Source of the DNA: Hyphomicrobiales bacterium
GTDB taxonomy: Bacteria; Pseudomonadota; Alphaproteobacteria; Rhizobiales; Ancalomicrobiaceae
Direction: 5' to 3'
Length of the DNA: 64,000 nt
NCBI GenBank assembly: GCA_021286855.1
Contig: JAJTBO010000010.1
Location: 1-64,000, forward strand
Shown here one piece after another: positions 42,653 through 51,395 of the stretch. The translations under genes and the position numbers were made by a program. Numbering within the stretch: the first letter of the stretch is position 1; each line of letters starts with the position of its first letter. The notes below the pieces were generated by a model. It worked only from the letters and a program-made list of their open reading frames with translations. It ran no database searches and was not told the origin of the DNA.

Positions 42653-43071
42653 GCCACGACGCCTATGACGACGCGCTGATCCGCTCGATCCTGACGCGGG
42701 TGAAGACGATCGCGATCGTCGGGGCGAGCGCCAATCCGGCGCGGGCGTCGCATCACGTCGCCGAATTCCTGATCGAACGCGGCTACGAGGTCTATCCGGT
42801 CAATCCGGGCCTCGCCGGCAAGGACCTCCTCGGCCGGCCGGTCTTCGCCAGCCTCGCGGACGTTCCGGTCGCCATCGACATGGTCGACGTCTTCCGCAAT
42901 TCCGACGCGGTCGCGCCGGTGGTCGATCAGGCGATCGCGGTCGGGGCGAAGGTGGTGTGGATGCAGCTCGGCGTGCGCAACGACGCCGCGGCGGCGAAGG
43001 CGGAGGCGGCCGGGCTGGAGGTCGTGATGAACCGCTGCCCGGCGATCGAGATTCCGCGGCTCGGGATGTGA
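42649..43071 (+). CDS. CoA-binding domain protein (YccU type)
   Basis: The 140-residue Rossmann-fold protein matches the CoA_binding/YccU family: TIAIVGASANPARASHHVA as the nucleotide loop, YEVYPVNPG, and the C-terminal NRCPAIEIPRLGM. Such proteins bind CoA; a physiological role is not known. It overlaps the preceding membrane protein gene by 4 nt. A palindromic intergenic repeat follows. Confidence 0.85.
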   Translation: MSHDAYDDALIRSILTRVKTIAIVGASANPARASHHVAEFLIERGYEVYPVNPGLAGKDLLGRPVFASLADVPVAIDMVDVFRNSDAVAPVVDQAIAVGAKVVWMQLGVRNDAAAAKAEAAGLEVVMNRCPAIEIPRLGM

Positions 43072-43095
43072 GGCGACGAGGCCGTCGTCGGTGCG

Positions 43096-43211
43096 CGATG
43101 CTTCGAGACGCGGGCCTGAGGCCCGCTCCTCAGCATGAGGCGCTTTTCATAGTCACATCAACCACATGGGCCTCATGGTGAGGAGGCGCGCAGCGCCGTC
43201 TCGAACCATCG
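43096..43211. repeat. Mosaic palindromic intergenic repeat element
   Basis: The outer arms CGATGCTTCGAGACG (43096-43110) and CGTCTCGAACCATCG (43197-43211) are inverted copies (14 of 15). The inner arms CTCCTCAGCATGAGG and CCTCATGGTGAGGAG are also inverted. The element is about 116 bp, in the space after the CoA-binding gene. This type of sequence is common in intergenic regions of many Rhizobiales genomes (family knowledge). Copy number here cannot be tested in this window; no second copy was noticed. Confidence 0.75.
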
Positions 43212-43266
43212 TGCAGAGCGCCCGACCCGTGACGTCGTCGTGCCCCGGGCGGCCCCGAAGCGGACC

Positions 43267-43773
43267 TCACGGCATCGACAGAATCTCCTTGAGGCTCCAG
43301 CGGTCGCCGCTGCTCGAGCCCTGGATGTCGTCGATCTTCCAGCCCTTCTCCTGCACCAGATCGAAGACCAGGGTGCCGTCGGCTTCGGTCTCGTAGCCGC
43401 CGGTCAGGACGACGCGCAGCTTCGTCACCGGCGGCACCGCGTCGAGCTTCTCGATCCTGTATTTCTTCACCTGCGGGTCCTGCGAGGCGGTGAAGGGGTC
43501 GAAGTCGATCGGGCCGAGTTCGTCGTCGCGCGCCTTGGCGCGTTTCTCGGCGGCGGCCCACAGCTTGACCAGAGCGGCGGAGAACCACTTCGGCCGGTCC
43601 TTCGGCTCCAGCCAATAGATCTGGCCGCCCGAATCACCCTTGCCGCCGGCGATCTTCTTGTAGATCGCGCCGAGAAAGGCTTCGGCGCTCGGCTCCTCGG
43701 CGCTGACGGGGGCGGCGAGCGGCGCGCAGGCGAGCGCGGCGAGGGTGAGGAGAAGAGTACGACGCGACGGCAT
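43267..43773 (-). CDS. DUF3828 family secreted protein
   Basis: The 168-residue protein has a Sec leader (RRTLLLTLAALACAPLAAP) ending near SAEEP. The mature part has the DUF3828 pattern: SAEAFLGAIYKKIAG at the start, and VFDLVQEKGWKIDDIQ, then SLKEILSMP at the C terminus. It is expected in the periplasm. The function of the family is unknown. It is divergent from metY. Confidence 0.8.
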   Translation of the reverse strand: MPSRRTLLLTLAALACAPLAAPVSAEEPSAEAFLGAIYKKIAGGKGDSGGQIYWLEPKDRPKWFSAALVKLWAAAEKRAKARDDELGPIDFDPFTASQDPQVKKYRIEKLDAVPPVTKLRVVLTGGYETEADGTLVFDLVQEKGWKIDDIQGSSSGDRWSLKEILSMP

Positions 43774-44028
43774 GAGGGCCTCCCGAAAGCCGAACCGACG
43801 GCTGCAGCATATCCCATTCGGACGCGCCGTCACGCCGTTCGCGCGGGCGGCGGCGATGCGGTTCGCCGGGACTCGCGTGGGCGGCCGGGCGAGGTGTGGT
43901 CCGTGGCGAAATTTCGTTCCCGAATTCGTCGATTTCGTGGAACGGCATCGTTTGACGGCGCGCCATCGATGCCCGACAAAGAATGCCTTTTCGAGACGGG
44001 CGTCGACGCCCGCCGCAGGGAGCGTCCC

Positions 44029-45309
44029 ATGACCGCCACTTCGCCCGGTTTCTCCACCCTCGCCGTCCATGCCGGCGCCAAGCCCGATCCGACGACGGGC
44101 GCGCGCGTCACGCCGATCTATCAGACCACCGCCTTCGTCTTCGACGACGTCGACCACGCCGCCTCGCTGTTCGGTCTGCAGGCCTTCGGCAACATCTACA
44201 CCCGCATCACCAATCCGACGACGGCGGTGCTCGAGGAGCGCGTCGCGGCGCTGGAGGGCGGCACGGCGGCGGTGGCGGTCGCCTCGGGCCATGCGGCGCA
44301 GCACCTGATCTTCCACACGATCATGGGGCCCGGCGACGAGTTCGTCGCCTCCAAGCGCCTCTACGGCGGCTCGATCAATCAGTTCAACCACGCCTTCAAG
44401 AACTATGGCTGGACGGTGAAGTGGGCCGATCCGGACGATCTCTCGACCTTCGAGGCGGCGATCGGCCCGAAGACCAAGGCGATCTTCATCGAGGCGCTGG
44501 CCAATCCCGGCGGCGTCGTCACCGACATCGAGGGCATCTCGGCGATCGCCAAGAAACACGGTCTGCCGCTGATCGTCGACAACACGCTCGCCTCGCCGGC
44601 GCTGTGCCGGCCGATCGCCCACGGCGCCGACGTGGTCGTCCATTCGGCGACCAAGTTCCTCGGCGGCCACGGCAATTCGATGGGCGGGGTGATCGTCGAC
44701 GCCGGCGCCTTCGATTGGCTGGCCTCGGGCAAGTATCCGATGCTGTCGGAGCCGCGGCCCGAATATCAGGGCATGGTGATCGGGCAGGCGTTCGGCCAGA
44801 TCGCCTTCGCCATCGCGGTGCGGGTGCTGGGCCTGCGCGACATCGGGCCGGCGATCTCGCCGTTCAACGCCTTCCAGATCCTGACCGGCATCGAGACGCT
44901 GCCGCTCCGGATGGAGAAGCACTCGGCCAACGCCCTCACCGTGGCGAAGTGGCTGAAGTCGCGGCCGGAGGTCTCCTGGGTGTCCTACGCCGGGCTCGAG
45001 GACGACCCCTATCATGCGCTGGCGACGAAATACGTGCCGAAGGGCGCGGGCGCGGTCTTCACCTTCGGCCTGAAGGGCGGCTACGAGGCGGGCGTGAAGC
45101 TCGTCTCGACGGTGAAGCTGGTCAGTCATCTCGCCAATATCGGCGACACCCGCTCGCTGATCATCCACCCCGCCTCGACCACCCACCGCCAACTCGCCGA
45201 CGCCCAGAAGGTCGCCGCCGGCGCGGGGCCGGACGTGGTGCGGCTGTCGATCGGCATCGAGGACGCGGCCGACATCATCGCCGATCTCGAGCAGGCGCTG
45301 GCCGGCTGA
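44029..45309 (+). CDS. metY: O-acetylhomoserine sulfhydrylase (MetY type)
   Basis: MetY makes homocysteine from O-acetylhomoserine and sulfide, with PLP. The 426-residue protein has family blocks PIYQTTAFVFDDVDHAA, YTRITNPTTAVLEERVAALEGG and the PLP lysine in HSATKFLGGHGN (about Lys209). The C terminus SIGIEDAADIIADLEQAL is typical. The ATG at 44029 starts just before the conserved N terminus. Direct sulfide use fits with the sulfur-oxidising capacity of the cell. The 255-nt leader shows no riboswitch that I can identify. Confidence 0.92.
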   Translation: MTATSPGFSTLAVHAGAKPDPTTGARVTPIYQTTAFVFDDVDHAASLFGLQAFGNIYTRITNPTTAVLEERVAALEGGTAAVAVASGHAAQHLIFHTIMGPGDEFVASKRLYGGSINQFNHAFKNYGWTVKWADPDDLSTFEAAIGPKTKAIFIEALANPGGVVTDIEGISAIAKKHGLPLIVDNTLASPALCRPIAHGADVVVHSATKFLGGHGNSMGGVIVDAGAFDWLASGKYPMLSEPRPEYQGMVIGQAFGQIAFAIAVRVLGLRDIGPAISPFNAFQILTGIETLPLRMEKHSANALTVAKWLKSRPEVSWVSYAGLEDDPYHALATKYVPKGAGAVFTFGLKGGYEAGVKLVSTVKLVSHLANIGDTRSLIIHPASTTHRQLADAQKVAAGAGPDVVRLSIGIEDAADIIADLEQALAG

Positions 45310-45320
45310 GATGGACCGAG

Positions 45321-45371
45321 ACGCGAGAATCGAGGGCCGGCGCGGGCGACCGCTCCGGCCCTTCGCGTTTT
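45321..45371 (+). terminator. Probable rho-independent terminator after metY
   Basis: A hairpin with arms AGGGCCGG (45333-45340) and CCGGCCCT (45355-45362), extended outside by ACGCGA/TCGCGT, is followed by a TTTT run at 45368-45371. It begins about 11 nt after the metY stop and 15 nt before the convergent ctaA stop, so it may serve both. Confidence 0.7.
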
Positions 45372-45386
45372 GCCAGCGAGGATCGA

Positions 45387-46484
45387 TCAGCCCTCGTGAT
45401 GGAGCAGCGTCGTCTCCATGCGGCCGGGGGCGAAGACGGAGACGGCGTGGATCACCGCCGCGGTCAGCACGCCCATGGCGGTCGCCTGATGGATCAGGGC
45501 GAGCGCGAAGGGGACGTGCATCAGCAGCGTCGAGATGCCGACCATGATCTGGAAGACCACCGCGAAGCCGAGCACGAAGGCGGAGACGCGGGCGGTGGCG
45601 GTGCGCGCCGTCACCACGATGGTGACGAACTGCACCATCACCAGCGCCAACAGCACATAGGCGCTCATCCGATGCAGGAACTGCACGGTGGCGGGGTTTT
45701 CGACGAGATCGGTCCAGAGCGGCGACATCGCGAAGACGTCGGGCGGCATGAGGTCGCCGTTCATCAGCGGCCAAGTGTCGTAGACGAGGCCGGCGTGATT
45801 GCCGGAGACGAGCGCGCCGAGGAAGATCTGCAGGAAGATCCATCCGAGCACCGCGGCGGCGCCGATGCGGCGGACCGGCGACGGGCGCGGGCTGCGGCCG
45901 CGCGAGGAGAGCGTCAGCGCCGTCCACAGAACCGCGGCGTAGATCATCGCGGCGAAGGTCAGGTGGACGGCGAGGCGCAGCGGCGCGACGTCGACCCGGT
46001 CGGCGAGGCCCGACGACACCATCCACCAGCCGATCGCCCCCTGCAGGCCGCCGAGCACGAAGAGAGCCGACAGCCGGGCGAGACGGGCGCGCGGAATGCG
46101 GCCGGTCGCCCAGAAGACGATCAAAGGCACGGCGAAGACGACGCCGATCGCCCGGCCGAGCAGGCGGTGCGACCATTCCCACCAGTAGATCGAGCGAAAC
46201 TCCTCCAGCGACATGCCGGCGTTCATCAACCGATACTGCGGGATCTCGCGGTAGCGGTCGAAGGCGGCCTGCCAATCGGCGTCGGAGAGCGGCGGCAGCG
46301 CGCCGAGGAGCGGCTGCCATTCGGTGATCGACAGACCCGATTCGGTCAGCCGGGTGACGCCGCCGACGATCACCATGGCGAAGATCAGCGCCGCCACGAG
46401 ATAGAGCCAGAGGCGGACCGGACGATCCGCCGTCTCGTCGCGCCGACGCGCGTCGAGGGCTCGCTCCATCGTCGTCGGCACCAT
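45387..46484 (-). CDS. ctaA: Haem A synthase (CtaA)
   Basis: CtaA oxidises haem O to haem A for cytochrome aa3 oxidases. The 365-residue protein has about eight membrane helices and the conserved histidine sites: SHRLLGRAIG, LRLAVHLTFAA, VQFLHRMSAYVL and ALIHQATAMG. The early motif GGVTRLTESGLSITEWQP is characteristic. The likely start is ATG 46484 (or 46469). It is divergent from the DUF2842 gene and convergent with metY. Confidence 0.93.
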   Translation of the reverse strand: MVPTTMERALDARRRDETADRPVRLWLYLVAALIFAMVIVGGVTRLTESGLSITEWQPLLGALPPLSDADWQAAFDRYREIPQYRLMNAGMSLEEFRSIYWWEWSHRLLGRAIGVVFAVPLIVFWATGRIPRARLARLSALFVLGGLQGAIGWWMVSSGLADRVDVAPLRLAVHLTFAAMIYAAVLWTALTLSSRGRSPRPSPVRRIGAAAVLGWIFLQIFLGALVSGNHAGLVYDTWPLMNGDLMPPDVFAMSPLWTDLVENPATVQFLHRMSAYVLLALVMVQFVTIVVTARTATARVSAFVLGFAVVFQIMVGISTLLMHVPFALALIHQATAMGVLTAAVIHAVSVFAPGRMETTLLHHEG

Positions 46485-46649
46485 GTGTCTCTTCACTCCG
46501 CCTCGGCTTCCGAGATATAGACCGGGTCCATCGCCTCCTCCAACATCCGACGAAGCGGCCTCGAAGGGGATGCGACCGGAAATCACAGCGTCACGCCGCC
46601 GCCGCGCCTCGCCGAGGCCGGGTCGGCCGCCAACCGAGAAGGACCGGCC

Positions 46650-46865
46650 ATGACCTCTGCCGCGCGGCGTTTCGCCGGTTCCCTGATCCTGGTCGTGTGG
46701 ATCGTCGTCTACGTCTTCTTCGCGACGGCGATCGGCGACGTGGTGGTCGCCTCGAAATCGGGCTGGACGCAGTTCGCCTATTTCGTCGTCGCCGGGCTCG
46801 CCTGGGTGCCGCCGGCGGCGTTCGTGGTGCGCTGGATGTATCGCCGGCCGAAGACCGACGCCTGA
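46650..46865 (+). CDS. DUF2842 small membrane protein
   Basis: The 71-residue protein has two membrane helices (SLILVVWIVVYVFFATAIG and FAYFVVAGLAWVPPAAFVV) and a basic tail (RWMYRRPKTDA), matching DUF2842 of Alphaproteobacteria, often found near ctaA-type genes. A ribosome site (AAGGA) precedes the ATG. No function is known. Confidence 0.85.
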   Translation: MTSAARRFAGSLILVVWIVVYVFFATAIGDVVVASKSGWTQFAYFVVAGLAWVPPAAFVVRWMYRRPKTDA

Positions 46866-46896
46866 CGACGCGGTCGCCCCTCGCGCATCCGAAACC

Positions 46897-48834
46897 TCAG
46901 GCCGCCGAGGCCCAATCGGCGTCGGCCTCGCGCGCGGCGAGGACGAAGGTCGGACGGCCGGCCTCGACGAGGGCGGCGAAGGCGCGCAGGGCGCGCGGAT
47001 CGGCGGCGTCCTCTTCGGCGAGGACGATGACGTCGGCGGCGAGCAGCAGCGTCGCCATGCCGTCGCCGCCGTCGAGCCGGCCGGCGTCGACGACGATATC
47101 GCCCCAATCCACCGCGAAGGCGTCGAGCAGGCCGGCGAGCGCCGGATCGGCGAAATCGGCGTCGGCGAGTTTGCGGCGACCCGCGCCGACCCGCCAAGCG
47201 CCGGTCGCCGGATCACGGCGCACCACCTCCGAGAAGGCGGCGCGGCCGTCGAGCAGATCGGCGACGCCGAGGGCGTGTTCACGGCCGAGGCCGACGAGAT
47301 CGACGAGGCCGACCGCGCCGCCGGCCGCTTCGGCGAGCGCGCTCGCCGCGCCGCCGGCGCAGGCCGCGTCGGTGGTGGAGACGACGACGATGCGAGCGTT
47401 CGCGCCCTCGCATTCACAGGCGATTTCGGGCCAGAGCCGGCGCGCGGCGCGGCGCAGGACGTGGCGATGGGCCTCGGCGCGGGCGGGCGCGTCGACGTCG
47501 ATCGGCTCGACGGCGCGGCTCGGCGGCGGCGCGACGGCCGGGGGCGGCGCGACCGTCTCGACGACCGGCGTCGGCATCGGCGCGGCGATCGCCTCTTCGA
47601 GGGCGGCGATCGAGGCGGCCGTGGCGACGGCGCGAGGGCGACGACGGCCGCCGACGAAGACCAGGACGGCGAGGAGCGCCAGCGCTGCGGAGAGCAGGAA
47701 GGCGGGCAGGCGCGACGGCGCGGCGACGACGCTCGGTGGGACGACCACGCGAGCGTCGACGGCGGTCGAGCGCGCCGCCTCGGCGCGGGCGGCGTCGCGG
47801 CGGGCCGTCGTCGCGGCGAGATCGACGCGCGCGGCGGCGAGCGCCGAGGCTTCGGTCACCGGGATCGACGCGGTGGTCTCGGCCGCCGTCTCGGCGATGC
47901 GGCGATCGAGAGCGGCGAGAGACGCCCGCCCTTCGGCGACGGCGCGCGGCAGTTCGGCGCGGATCTCGGCGCGCAGGTCGGCGAGCTGCTCGGTCGCCTC
48001 CTTCATCAGCGGATGATTGGCGAGATAGGTCACCGACAGTTCGGCGAGACGGGCGCGCAGCTGGCCGCGCTTCTCACGCAACCGTTGCAGGCCGGCGGTC
48101 GGGGCGAGATCGACGGCGCGGTCGGCGCCCTTGTCGCCGGCGCGCGCCATGTCCTCCAGGCGCTTCAGGCGGGTCTCGGCGTCGAGGCGGCGCGCGCGCA
48201 TGGCGGCGAGGTCGTCCTGTCCGCCATCGGGCCGCGCCAGGGCGACTTCGACGGCCTCGGCCTCGGCGACGCGGCGGCGCGCGGCGTCGACCTCGGGCGC
48301 GAAGCGGCGATCGACCTCGACCCCGGCGCGGGCGCGGGCCTCGAGGAGCGCGGCGATCCAATGATCGTGGACGAGGCCCATCTGGCGCAGGCCCTCGGCC
48401 GCGTCGGCGGTCTTCAGACGCAGGACGAGGATGCGGGAGCGATCGACCCGCTCGATCGCGAGATTCTCGCGCAGCGCCTCGAGATCGCGCTCGGCGGGCG
48501 TGACGCCGTCGGCGTCGGGCGCGCCGTCGGAGCGGGTCGCGACGGCGCGACGCAGGAAGTCGTCGGAGCGGAGCCGTTCGATCTCGGCGGCGAGGACGCG
48601 GTCCTCCTCGGCGGCGCGACCGCCCTCCCCCTTCGACGCGGCGGCGGCGATCTCGAGCAACGCCCGCTCCTCCACCACCACGGCGGCGCGCTGCGGCGCG
48701 AGCGGCACGGCGAGCGCGGCGGCGAGAAACACGCCGGCGAGCGCCGAACGCCGCCCGAGGCCCAAGGCGGGGCCGGACGGAGCGACGGGAGCGACGGCAT
48801 CCGGGTCCGTCGCAGTCGAAAAGCGATGCGCCAT
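46897..48834 (-). CDS. Wzc/GumC-like polysaccharide copolymerase with degenerate kinase domain
   Basis: The 645-residue protein has an N-terminal membrane helix (SALAGVFLAAALAVPLAP), a long periplasmic coiled coil (residues about 60-350) and a second helix near 370 (FLLSAALALLAVLVFVGG), the layout of Wzz/Wzc chain-length proteins. The cytosolic C-terminal domain is shaped like a BY-kinase but its Walker A segment reads STTDAACAGGAASAL, with no GKS/T, so kinase activity is unlikely. There is no tyrosine-rich tail. ATG 48834 has a good GAGGGAGA site; an earlier in-frame ATG at 48891 is less likely. It is divergent from the Wza-like gene. Confidence 0.78.
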   Translation of the reverse strand: MAHRFSTATDPDAVAPVAPSGPALGLGRRSALAGVFLAAALAVPLAPQRAAVVVEERALLEIAAAASKGEGGRAAEEDRVLAAEIERLRSDDFLRRAVATRSDGAPDADGVTPAERDLEALRENLAIERVDRSRILVLRLKTADAAEGLRQMGLVHDHWIAALLEARARAGVEVDRRFAPEVDAARRRVAEAEAVEVALARPDGGQDDLAAMRARRLDAETRLKRLEDMARAGDKGADRAVDLAPTAGLQRLREKRGQLRARLAELSVTYLANHPLMKEATEQLADLRAEIRAELPRAVAEGRASLAALDRRIAETAAETTASIPVTEASALAAARVDLAATTARRDAARAEAARSTAVDARVVVPPSVVAAPSRLPAFLLSAALALLAVLVFVGGRRRPRAVATAASIAALEEAIAAPMPTPVVETVAPPPAVAPPPSRAVEPIDVDAPARAEAHRHVLRRAARRLWPEIACECEGANARIVVVSTTDAACAGGAASALAEAAGGAVGLVDLVGLGREHALGVADLLDGRAAFSEVVRRDPATGAWRVGAGRRKLADADFADPALAGLLDAFAVDWGDIVVDAGRLDGGDGMATLLLAADVIVLAEEDAADPRALRAFAALVEAGRPTFVLAAREADADWASAA

Positions 48835-48872
48835 GAACGGTCTCCCTCTCGCCCCACCCTGACGGCGAGGGG

Positions 48873-48887
48873 TTAGCATCGCGTTAA
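48873..48887. promoter_or_regulatory. Possible CtrA-like box in polysaccharide divergent promoter
   Basis: TTAG-N7-TTAA (48873-48887) resembles the CtrA consensus TTAA-N7-TTAA, and the minus strand reads TTAA-N7-CTAA. A second TTAACC occurs at 48943. It lies between the divergent Wzc-like and Wza-like genes. CtrA-controlled polar polysaccharide synthesis is known in this class. A single degenerate match is weak evidence. Confidence 0.35.
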
Positions 48888-48991
48888 CCATGTTCGATCG
48901 GGACGCCCCCCTTGCAGAACGTTCGAGGTTTCAAGCTTCATTAACCATATCGACCCAATCTGCCGGCATGACCGGTGTGAAGGGTTCGGTG

Positions 48992-49552
48992 ATGTCGTCT
49001 CGATTGGTTCACGTCTTCGTTCTGGCCGGCCTCCTGGCGGGGTGCTCGAACTACGTGCGCCCGAGCCCGGCGTTCCACGACGTGCTCAATCAGCCCTACA
49101 CGTTCGACGCCGGCGATCGGCTGCGCGTCACCGTGTTCGATCAGGCCAATCTGACCAACGTCTACACGGTCGACGCCAGCGGCAACGTCGCCATTCCGCT
49201 GGTCGGCGCGGTGCCGGCGCGCGGCCGCAAGGCGGTCGAGCTCGAGCGCGACATCGCGGCGCGTCTCCGGAACGGCGGCTATCTGCGCAATCCGGACGTC
49301 TCCGTCGACGTCGACCAGTACCGCCCGTTCTTCATCATGGGCGAGGTCAAGAACGCCGGCCAATACCCCTATGTCGCCGGGATGACGGCGCAGACGGCGG
49401 TGGCGATCGCCGGCGGCTTCTCGGCGCGGGCCGATCAGCGCACGCTCGACGTCACCCGCCAGATCAACGGCGAAGTGCTGGTCGGACGGGTTCCCGGCAC
49501 CGATCCGATTCGGCCCGGCGACACCATCTACGTGCGCGAGCGCTTCTTCTGA
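48992..49552 (+). CDS. Polysaccharide export lipoprotein (Wza/KpsD family)
   Basis: The 186-residue protein has a lipoprotein signal with lipobox LLAGC (Cys18), so it is anchored to the outer membrane. The mature part has a polysaccharide-export domain (PYTFDAGDRLRVTVFDQ) and SLBB-like strands (IMGEVKNAGQYPYVAGM). It forms the outer-membrane export channel part for polysaccharide. It is shorter than enterobacterial Wza (about 380), as is common in Rhizobiales. ATG 48992 is preferred since AGGG lies 7 nt upstream and it starts the lipoprotein leader. Confidence 0.88.
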   Translation: MSSRLVHVFVLAGLLAGCSNYVRPSPAFHDVLNQPYTFDAGDRLRVTVFDQANLTNVYTVDASGNVAIPLVGAVPARGRKAVELERDIAARLRNGGYLRNPDVSVDVDQYRPFFIMGEVKNAGQYPYVAGMTAQTAVAIAGGFSARADQRTLDVTRQINGEVLVGRVPGTDPIRPGDTIYVRERFF

Positions 49553-49748
49553 CGGCGCGCCGGGCTTTGCGACTTTTCAACCTTAATAAAATTCGACTGC
49601 ATTTTCAGACTCTTCGCTTCTGCGCGATGAACCCGGCCTTCACCTTCGCCGGGCATCATGCCCTCGACCGACATCGATGTCCTCGCACGAGGCCGGACCG
49701 CTCCACGGACGGACGGGCCTCGACAGACGGTTCGATCCGGAGACGGAC

Positions 49749-51302
49749 ATGAAGCAGATCGATCCGAAGTCCCTCTATCGACAGAGCGTCGACGTCGCCG
49801 CGCTCGGCGAGCTGCCGGACGCCTTCGCCGCCGTGCCGGAACAGGCGCGCGCCGCGGCGTCGCTCTCCGATCAGGCGCGCGACGTGGCGGCGCTCTTCTC
49901 CGACCGGCCGATTTCCCGGCGCATGCTCACCGGCGCGGTGCGCGGCCTCGACCTCGTGGTCGTGGCCGGGCTCGGCTTCGCCACGCTGACGGCGACCGGC
50001 GCCGGCTTCGATGCGACGACGGTCGGCGTGATCGGCATCGGCGCTTCGCTGGCGGTGGCGCTGGTCCATGCGGCCGACGCCTATCAGATCGCCGCCTTCC
50101 GCGACTACGGTTTCCAACTCGGCCGCGTGGTGGCGGCCTGGGCGATGCTGTTCGCCGGCGCGGCGGCGCTCGCCTTCTTTTCCGGCCGAACCTCGACGAC
50201 CGACGGCGCGACCCTGGCGCGCTGGTTCGTCGGCGGCCTGGCGTGGTTTGCCGCATCGAGGCTCGTCCTGACGCGGTTGGTCGACCGGTGGACGCGCGAC
50301 GGGCGGCTGGAGCGGCGCGCGGTGATCGTCGGCGGCGGCAAACCGGCCGAAGAGATCATCCGCGGGCTCGAGGCGCAGCCGGGCAACGACATCCGCATCT
50401 GCGGCGTCTTCGACGACCGCACCGACGAACGCTCGCCGGCGATGGTGGAGGGCTATCCGAAGCTCGGCACGATCCCGGAACTCGTCGAATTCGGTCGAAT
50501 CATCAAGCTCGACATGTTGATCGTGGCGCTGCCGGTGACGGCGGCGGTCCGGGTGCAGCAGCTGCTGCATCAGCTCTGGGTGCTGCCGGTCGACATCCGG
50601 CTGTCGGCGCATGCCGACAAGCTCAAGTTCCGGCCGCGCAACTACACCTACGAAGGCTCGATCCCGTTCATCGACGTGGTCGACAAGCCGCTCGCCGACT
50701 GGGACGCGGTGTCCAAACGGGCGTTCGATCTCGTCGTCGGCGGCTTCGCGCTAGTCGCGCTCGCGCCGATCATGATCGGCGCGGCGATCGCGGTGAAGGC
50801 GACGAGCAAGGGGCCGGTGTTCTTCCGCCAGAAGCGATTCGGCTTCAACAACGAGGTCGTCTCGGTGTGGAAGTTCCGCTCGATGTACGTCGACCGCTGC
50901 GACCACGAGGTCAAACAGGCGGTGACCAAGGGCGACCCGCGGGTGACCCCGGTCGGCCGGTTCATCCGCAAGACCTCGATCGACGAATTGCCGCAGCTGT
51001 TCAACGTGCTGATGGGCGAGCTGTCGCTGGTCGGGCCGCGGCCGCACGCGGTCAACGCCCAGACCGAAAACCACCTCTGGGACACCGTCGTCGACGGCTA
51101 CTTCGCGCGCCACAAGGTCAAGCCGGGCGTCACCGGTTGGGCGCAGATCAACGGCTGGCGCGGCGAGATCGACACGCCGGAGAAGATCCGCAAGCGCGTC
51201 GAGCACGACATCTACTACATCGAGAACTGGTCGATCCTGTTCGACCTGAAGATCCTGGCGCTGACGCCGCTCAGGCTGCTCAACACCGAAAACGCCTACT
51301 GA
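49749..51302 (+). CDS. Undecaprenyl-phosphate glycosyl-1-phosphate transferase (WcaJ/ExoY family)
   Basis: The 517-residue enzyme attaches the first sugar-1-phosphate to undecaprenyl phosphate to start polysaccharide assembly. It has four N-terminal membrane helices, a Rossmann-like CoA-binding domain (RRAVIVGGGKPAEEIIRGLE), and a C-terminal sugar-transferase domain from about 320. The latter shows VFFRQKRFGFNN, VWKFRSMYVD, FIRKTSIDELPQLFNVLMG and VKPGVTGWAQINGWRG, all conserved. GGAGACGG precedes the ATG at 49749. With the Wza- and Wzc-like genes it forms a polysaccharide locus. Glucose or galactose as first sugar is not resolved. Confidence 0.92.
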   Translation: MKQIDPKSLYRQSVDVAALGELPDAFAAVPEQARAAASLSDQARDVAALFSDRPISRRMLTGAVRGLDLVVVAGLGFATLTATGAGFDATTVGVIGIGASLAVALVHAADAYQIAAFRDYGFQLGRVVAAWAMLFAGAAALAFFSGRTSTTDGATLARWFVGGLAWFAASRLVLTRLVDRWTRDGRLERRAVIVGGGKPAEEIIRGLEAQPGNDIRICGVFDDRTDERSPAMVEGYPKLGTIPELVEFGRIIKLDMLIVALPVTAAVRVQQLLHQLWVLPVDIRLSAHADKLKFRPRNYTYEGSIPFIDVVDKPLADWDAVSKRAFDLVVGGFALVALAPIMIGAAIAVKATSKGPVFFRQKRFGFNNEVVSVWKFRSMYVDRCDHEVKQAVTKGDPRVTPVGRFIRKTSIDELPQLFNVLMGELSLVGPRPHAVNAQTENHLWDTVVDGYFARHKVKPGVTGWAQINGWRGEIDTPEKIRKRVEHDIYYIENWSILFDLKILALTPLRLLNTENAY

Positions 51303-51355
51303 CGTCTCCGATCGCGGGGGGCTCCTCGAACACGCACCGGGCCCGCGATCCCGGA

Positions 51356-51382
51356 CCCCGGACGGCCCACCGTCCGGGGTTT
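51356..51382. terminator. Rho-independent terminator after WcaJ-like gene
   Basis: A perfect 10-bp stem, CCCCGGACGG (51356-51365) and CCGTCCGGGG (51370-51379), with loop CCCA and trailing TTT, lies 53 nt after the stop and 14 nt before the convergent LysE gene stop. It can serve both directions. Confidence 0.8.
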
Positions 51383-51395
51383 CCGTATCGCCGCC

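Noticed and set aside
43774-44028. Possible SAM-II or other methionine riboswitch before metY
   Set aside because: I looked for the conserved SAM-II core and similar motifs and found no match; only short A/T patches such as CGAAATTTCG were seen.
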